DNA of 64,000 nucleotides from Pseudomonadota bacterium. GTDB lineage: Bacteria; Myxococcota_A; Polyangia; GCA-2747355. This document shows, in pieces, positions 60,309 to 64,000 of this stretch. A program made the translations under genes and the position numbers. The notes beneath the pieces are model-generated. The model was not told where the DNA came from, ran no database searches, and saw nothing but the letters and a program-made list of their open reading frames with translations. Position 1 is the stretch's first letter. Every line of letters starts with the position of its first letter. The stretch is taken from positions 682,001-746,000 of the forward strand of contig JADJTL010000003.1 of assembly GCA_016711215.1 (NCBI GenBank). The letters are read 5' to 3'.

Positions 60309-61376
60309 CTACGGCGTGCGCTCTGGCAGTCTGTAGAACGCATCCCGGCGGCTGCCGTGCTTGGCGAGGAGGCCCTTGTCGCAGAGCTTCTTGAGTCGGC
60401 GCTGAACGGTGCGCAGCGGTGGCGGGGCATGGAGGGCGCCGACGAGCTGCTGGATCGTGGCGCTGCCAAGTCGCCGCACGGCGTCGAAGATCTGGCGGTC
60501 GAGTTGGTCTGGGGGGCGAACGGTCATCCAAGGACGCCGTTGCTCGGTCTCCTGCCGGCCTTCGAGGTCGCGGGCGATGTCCGACATGCCGTCACCCACG
60601 GCACTCGCGAAGAACTCGAAGTAGCGAGTGAGGTCGCTCGTCGTTTCCGCTTGCCCGAATCCAGGGGCGGTCGGGCGAAGGGCCATGCCACCGAGCTTGC
60701 GGTTGCGCAGCACGAGGAGTCCTCGCGGGTCGAGGTGGGCTTGCAGCTCGTGGTCCACGACGGCCATCCGCGCGATCCGTCCGGGCCGTCCCTCGTCGAG
60801 TTCTCGAAGGCCAAAGTAGAGGGTCGCCGCCCGCAGGATCGGGTCATCGGAGACCAGCTCGTCTCCGTCGATCCACTCGTAGAGCCGCACGATGTCGGGC
60901 GGCGGTTTGGTCTTCTTGCGGCGGTGGTCGATCAGGCTGCCCCGCGGAAGACCAACAAAGTGCGCCCAGCCCATGGGCTGGGCTTTCGCGAACTCGAAGT
61001 AGGACCAGCAGGTCTCGGCGTCCGTTGCCTTGGAGCGGCTAGTCGCCAGCCGAACAGCCTCGCACAGCGCAGTGGCCATACGGATGGTGTCCATCGCGGC
61101 CTGCCGACGTGGCGGCAAGAGGTCACCGGCGACCACGCGCTCGACCTCCTTCATCGTCACGTTGAAGGTACACGCGACCGTCATCTCCGCGATGCGTAGG
61201 TGCATCATCTCGGTTTGCAGGGCACGGAGTCCGTAGAGCGAAAGCCCCAGCACCGAGGCCTTCCCAGCAACCCATCGGGCGTGGCCCAGGGATGACACCA
61301 GTCTGGGCGTGATCGTGTAGTGAAGCTCGACGTCTTCAGCGCTGCCTTGCTCGGCAGCTTTCGCCCGTCGGCTCAT
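60309..61376 (-). CDS. Unrecognised protein with C-terminal winged helix
   Basis: From ATG 61376, which overlaps the upstream stop by 4 bases, the product has 355 residues. It is mainly helical: LGHARWVAGKASVLGLSLYG, ATALCEAVRLATSRSKATDA and the PGRIARMAVVDHELQAHLDP segment. A conserved-looking FFASAVGDGMSDIARDLEGR is followed by a C-terminal winged helix (LDRQIFDAVRRLGSATIQQL, TVQRRLKKLCDKGLLAKHGS, FYRL). The winged helix suggests DNA binding. I recognise no family. It is the last gene of the minus-strand operon entering from the right. Confidence 0.6.
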   Translation of the reverse strand: MSRRAKAAEQGSAEDVELHYTITPRLVSSLGHARWVAGKASVLGLSLYGLRALQTEMMHLRIAEMTVACTFNVTMKEVERVVAGDLLPPRRQAAMDTIRMATALCEAVRLATSRSKATDAETCWSYFEFAKAQPMGWAHFVGLPRGSLIDHRRKKTKPPPDIVRLYEWIDGDELVSDDPILRAATLYFGLRELDEGRPGRIARMAVVDHELQAHLDPRGLLVLRNRKLGGMALRPTAPGFGQAETTSDLTRYFEFFASAVGDGMSDIARDLEGRQETEQRRPWMTVRPPDQLDRQIFDAVRRLGSATIQQLVGALHAPPPLRTVQRRLKKLCDKGLLAKHGSRRDAFYRLPERTP

Positions 61377-62950
61377 GCTCGCCCCTTGCGTCCGCCGAGT
61401 TCGCGTTGGAGCGCGGGGTAGCGCCGGTACTCGTCGCGGATGCCTTCGAGCCACTTCGTGCCCGTGGTTGAGCTGTCGACCTGTGCGCACGCAAGAGCGA
61501 GAGACGCCGCGTGACCATAGTGGCGCCGACGCTTGTTCTCGGTGACACCGGCAATGCGCTTCTCGGCAGCGGTGCGCATCGAATTGATGACGGCTGCTCG
61601 TGTTGCCGAGTCGGGTGCCTGAATCCCTGCAAGGCGGATGAGGTCGGCCACCTCCGGCGTCACGAGCCGAGCTTCGTCACGGTCTGAGAGCAGGCTCAGC
61701 TCGTCGTAGTCCCGCATGCCCTCATCGGGCAGCTCGATGCCACCCAGCAAGGAGTTGAACAGCGGGAACAGCAGGTGACCTGGATGATCTCCACTCGACC
61801 AACCGAGCCCCTTCGCGGAACCGAGGAGCTTGGCCGCCTCCGTGAAGTTCCCGCCCAGGACGTGGAGCAAGGCGCGTTGCCAATGCGCGTGCTTGGGGAC
61901 AGCGGCGAGTGTCTCGCTCACGCGTCCAAGGAGTACCTTCCTGGTGTTCGACGAGCCCAGCCACCGGCGCAAACGCACCATGCTCGGCGCCTCCCTCCAG
62001 GCGCGTTCGAGTCGCGCGGGCAGGTCTTTGCGCTCGAGTTCCTGCGTCGCCAACGCGGCGCCGTCGAGGAAGTCTCCACGGGCGTACTCCTTGTCGGAGA
62101 CGAGCTTGGCCGCCTCGTCGTAGGCAGCCAGCGCGCCTTTCCAGTCGCCGGCCTCGACCAGGGCTCGGCACCAGGCCCGGAGGTCGTCGGCGCGCTTCGA
62201 GGCACGCGCGACCTCGGCCAGGCCGTCAGCGCCCTGTGTTCGTTGCACGACCTCACGCAGCCAACGGTCTTCGTCGGAGTCCCAATCGTTCTGGCGGTCC
62301 TTCTGGACGCGCGACTCAACGAGAGGCTTCCACCGCGAGAGGAAGTCATCGAGCTCGGGAAGAGGCTCGACGGCGACGCGTTCCAGCTCCCGTAGGGGCT
62401 CCCAGAAATGCCCGATGCCGCGCATCTCGTCGATGGCCGAGAGCACCGCCTTGCCTCGGTTTTGGGGCGTGGCTGTCATGTACATGCAGACCACGTATTG
62501 GGAGGCGCAGGCAGCCACGTCGACGCCAAGCACTTCGTCGAGCATTTCGTGCTGACCGAGATCGCTCTCGACGTTGCCGATGGGAAGCAGCAGCGCGCGG
62601 AAGATGCGAAAGGCGGCCGGGTAGTTCTTGCCCAGAAAGGCGTTCGAACCCTGGCGCAGGTAGTCGTCGACGTCCGACGGGTCGGCACGGCCTACGCGGG
62701 TTGCCGCTTCGGCGAACGCGACGATGTCGGCGACCCTTGCATCCGTGGGTCCCGCGGGAGCCCATCCCGACGGATTGCGCGCGGCGCGGTCGACCAGGGC
62801 GTTGACGAGGCGGGCGTGGACTGCCTCGTCGAGCCACGGGATGATGTCGCGGATGAGCGCGCGCAGCTCGCCAGCGTCCATCGCCTCGAGCGCGGCCTCG
62901 GTCACCGATGCGTCCGGCGTAGGCTTAGCGGCGTGACGGCGAGCCATCAT
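61373..62950 (-). CDS. Unrecognised helical-repeat (TPR-like) protein
   Basis: The 525-residue protein has tandem ATGs at its start, which overlaps the upstream stop by 4 bases. It is helical throughout, with segments typical of TPR or similar solenoids: YLRQGSNAFLGKNYPAAFRI, AWCRALVEAGDWKGALAAYD, LHVLGGNFTEAAKLLGSAKG and ALATQELERKDLPARLERAW. No catalytic motif, signal peptide or membrane segment is visible. The neighbour at 62947 also looks like a helical solenoid, so the two may form a complex. Function is unknown. Confidence 0.65.
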   Translation of the reverse strand: MMARRHAAKPTPDASVTEAALEAMDAGELRALIRDIIPWLDEAVHARLVNALVDRAARNPSGWAPAGPTDARVADIVAFAEAATRVGRADPSDVDDYLRQGSNAFLGKNYPAAFRIFRALLLPIGNVESDLGQHEMLDEVLGVDVAACASQYVVCMYMTATPQNRGKAVLSAIDEMRGIGHFWEPLRELERVAVEPLPELDDFLSRWKPLVESRVQKDRQNDWDSDEDRWLREVVQRTQGADGLAEVARASKRADDLRAWCRALVEAGDWKGALAAYDEAAKLVSDKEYARGDFLDGAALATQELERKDLPARLERAWREAPSMVRLRRWLGSSNTRKVLLGRVSETLAAVPKHAHWQRALLHVLGGNFTEAAKLLGSAKGLGWSSGDHPGHLLFPLFNSLLGGIELPDEGMRDYDELSLLSDRDEARLVTPEVADLIRLAGIQAPDSATRAAVINSMRTAAEKRIAGVTENKRRRHYGHAASLALACAQVDSSTTGTKWLEGIRDEYRRYPALQRELGGRKGRA

Positions 62951-64000
62951 GACAGCCCCAAGCGACGACCGAGCACCTTGGTGACAAAGCGCTCCCCGGA
63001 GGATTCCCGCGAAACGAGGTCGTGGATGCGCCCGCGGATCTGCTCCGCGCAGCCGGCGTGCTCGGCGGCCTTCATGGTGTGCGAGTAGGCATTCAAGACG
63101 TCCAGGCCGGTGACCTCGTAGCCGTACCCCTCCACCAGCCAGCGCAGCGCTGCCATGCCTGCTTCGATGGCGAAGGTTGGATTCTTCTCCTCGAAGTCAC
63201 GCGCAGCGCGGGTCAGGGTCTGCGGCGAGCAGGGTGTGCTGTTGGCCAGGGCGATCGCCTCGTCGAAGAGCTTCGCGTCCTTGGCTGCGGCAAACCACTT
63301 GCCTTCTTCACCTGGCGTCTCGCCAGCGAGGTCGTCGAGGATCTCGGCCGGCTTCTTGTGCGGGTACTTCTTGGCGACGGCGCGGTACCACGCGACGTAG
63401 GTGCCGGCTTGATTCGCTCGTAGGCCATAGCGCTCGTAGGCCTCGTCGACGAAACCGGAGGACAGCAGCATCTCTTCGCAAAGCTGATCGATGTCCAGGT
63501 CGCTCGCCCACGGACTTCGGCTGCTTTCCGCAAGACCGATGGCCTCAGCCTTCTTGCCCTGCGCAGCCAATGCCTTCACGGCCCAACGTTTGTAGGGCCA
63601 GAAACCCTCGTCCTTGAGCAGGTCGAGTAGGTCGTCGTAGCGACCCGCAGCGTAGAGCGAAGTGAGGCAGGCTGAGGTCCCGTGGAAGTGTCCCCGCAGG
63701 TTCTTGTCGGGGCTTAGCGCCATCCGGGTGATGCCGATGAGTTCATCGGCCCAGCGTGCTGCAAGTTCCGGTGACGCGCAGAGCTCTGCCCAGTACTCCG
63801 CGAGGCTCTCGATGTACGGGATCTGGTCGGCCGCATGCGCGTCGAACAGGCGCTGGAGCCACTTCTCGCGCGTCTTGTCGTCGGCCGGCGCCGTGGCGAT
63901 GATGTCCACGAGCGCCGCGATGGCATTGTTGACCGCGGTACCGATGGACCCCGAGGAGCTGTCGACGTGCTCCAAGGCAGGCGACACCTTCTCGAGGAAG
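62947..64000 (-). CDS. Unrecognised helical-repeat protein, 5' end outside window
   Basis: The frame is open to the window edge (FLEKVSPALEHVDSS), so the start lies beyond 64000 and at least 350 residues are seen. It is helical with repeat-like units: SACLTSLYAAGRYDDLLDLL, RWAVKALAAQGKKAEAIGLA, SSGFVDEAYERYGLRAN and FAAAKDAKLFDEAIALAN. The last part (IRGRIHDLVSRESSGERFVT) is basic. These features suggest a TPR-type scaffold. The stop overlaps the next gene's start (ATGA), so the three genes 62947-61373-60309 form one operon. No family recognised. Confidence 0.6.
   Translation of the reverse strand, partial: FLEKVSPALEHVDSSSGSIGTAVNNAIAALVDIIATAPADDKTREKWLQRLFDAHAADQIPYIESLAEYWAELCASPELAARWADELIGITRMALSPDKNLRGHFHGTSACLTSLYAAGRYDDLLDLLKDEGFWPYKRWAVKALAAQGKKAEAIGLAESSRSPWASDLDIDQLCEEMLLSSGFVDEAYERYGLRANQAGTYVAWYRAVAKKYPHKKPAEILDDLAGETPGEEGKWFAAAKDAKLFDEAIALANSTPCSPQTLTRAARDFEEKNPTFAIEAGMAALRWLVEGYGYEVTGLDVLNAYSHTMKAAEHAGCAEQIRGRIHDLVSRESSGERFVTKVLGRRLGLS

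Overview
The window is very GC-rich and densely coded. Its gene content points to a Myxococcota-type (deltaproteobacterial) chromosome, probably an environmental or metagenome-assembled genome. The clues are an OmpA protein with thrombospondin type 3 calcium repeats, a double-FHA membrane protein, Cys-rich CGNGxCxxG lipoproteins, secreted propeller proteins, a B12-dependent ribonucleotide reductase, and an ftsE-ftsX-envC-polysaccharide deacetylase division operon. The lineage is inferred from gene content only.

Layout: 1-1.8 kb holds a truncated GT87-like membrane glycosyltransferase and a Uma2 nuclease-fold protein. 1.9-15.3 kb and 25.0-33.8 kb carry mostly exported proteins: a large metzincin-type lipoprotein protease with an outer-membrane protein, then two paralogous copies of a four-gene set. 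Each set has an Asp-box beta-propeller, a small secreted protein sharing the propeller's C-terminal domain, an IPT/TIG-like lipoprotein and a discoidin-like lipoprotein. An OmpA/TSP3 protein follows.

A mobile region (about 15.3-24.95 kb) separates the two copies. It contains a transposase fragment, a repeat array with a RAYT-like HUH transposase, an IS91-family transposase, a tyrosine recombinase, two DUF2157-like membrane genes of visibly lower GC, a broken adenine methylase/XkdF fusion and an antiparallel IS91 remnant. A 29-bp direct repeat (one mismatch) bounds the last 7.6 kb of it.

33.9-45.6 kb is core: a TIM-barrel-like protein, the FHA protein, the division operon, nrdJ with a recognisable promoter and paired NrdR-like boxes, and a metallophosphoesterase. 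A tRNA-Ala(CGC) at 45.7 kb marks the start of a defence-rich region. This holds a second RAYT-like gene, a type I restriction-modification operon (hsdM, hsdS, hsdR) with inserted zinc-ribbon/HEPN-like, abortive-infection and RhuM genes, and an ABC-three-component-like cassette. Four reading frames here are broken by 1-2 base indels in short repeats, whereas I saw no such breaks in the core genes. The window ends inside an unrecognised three-gene minus-strand operon of helical-repeat proteins and a winged-helix protein.
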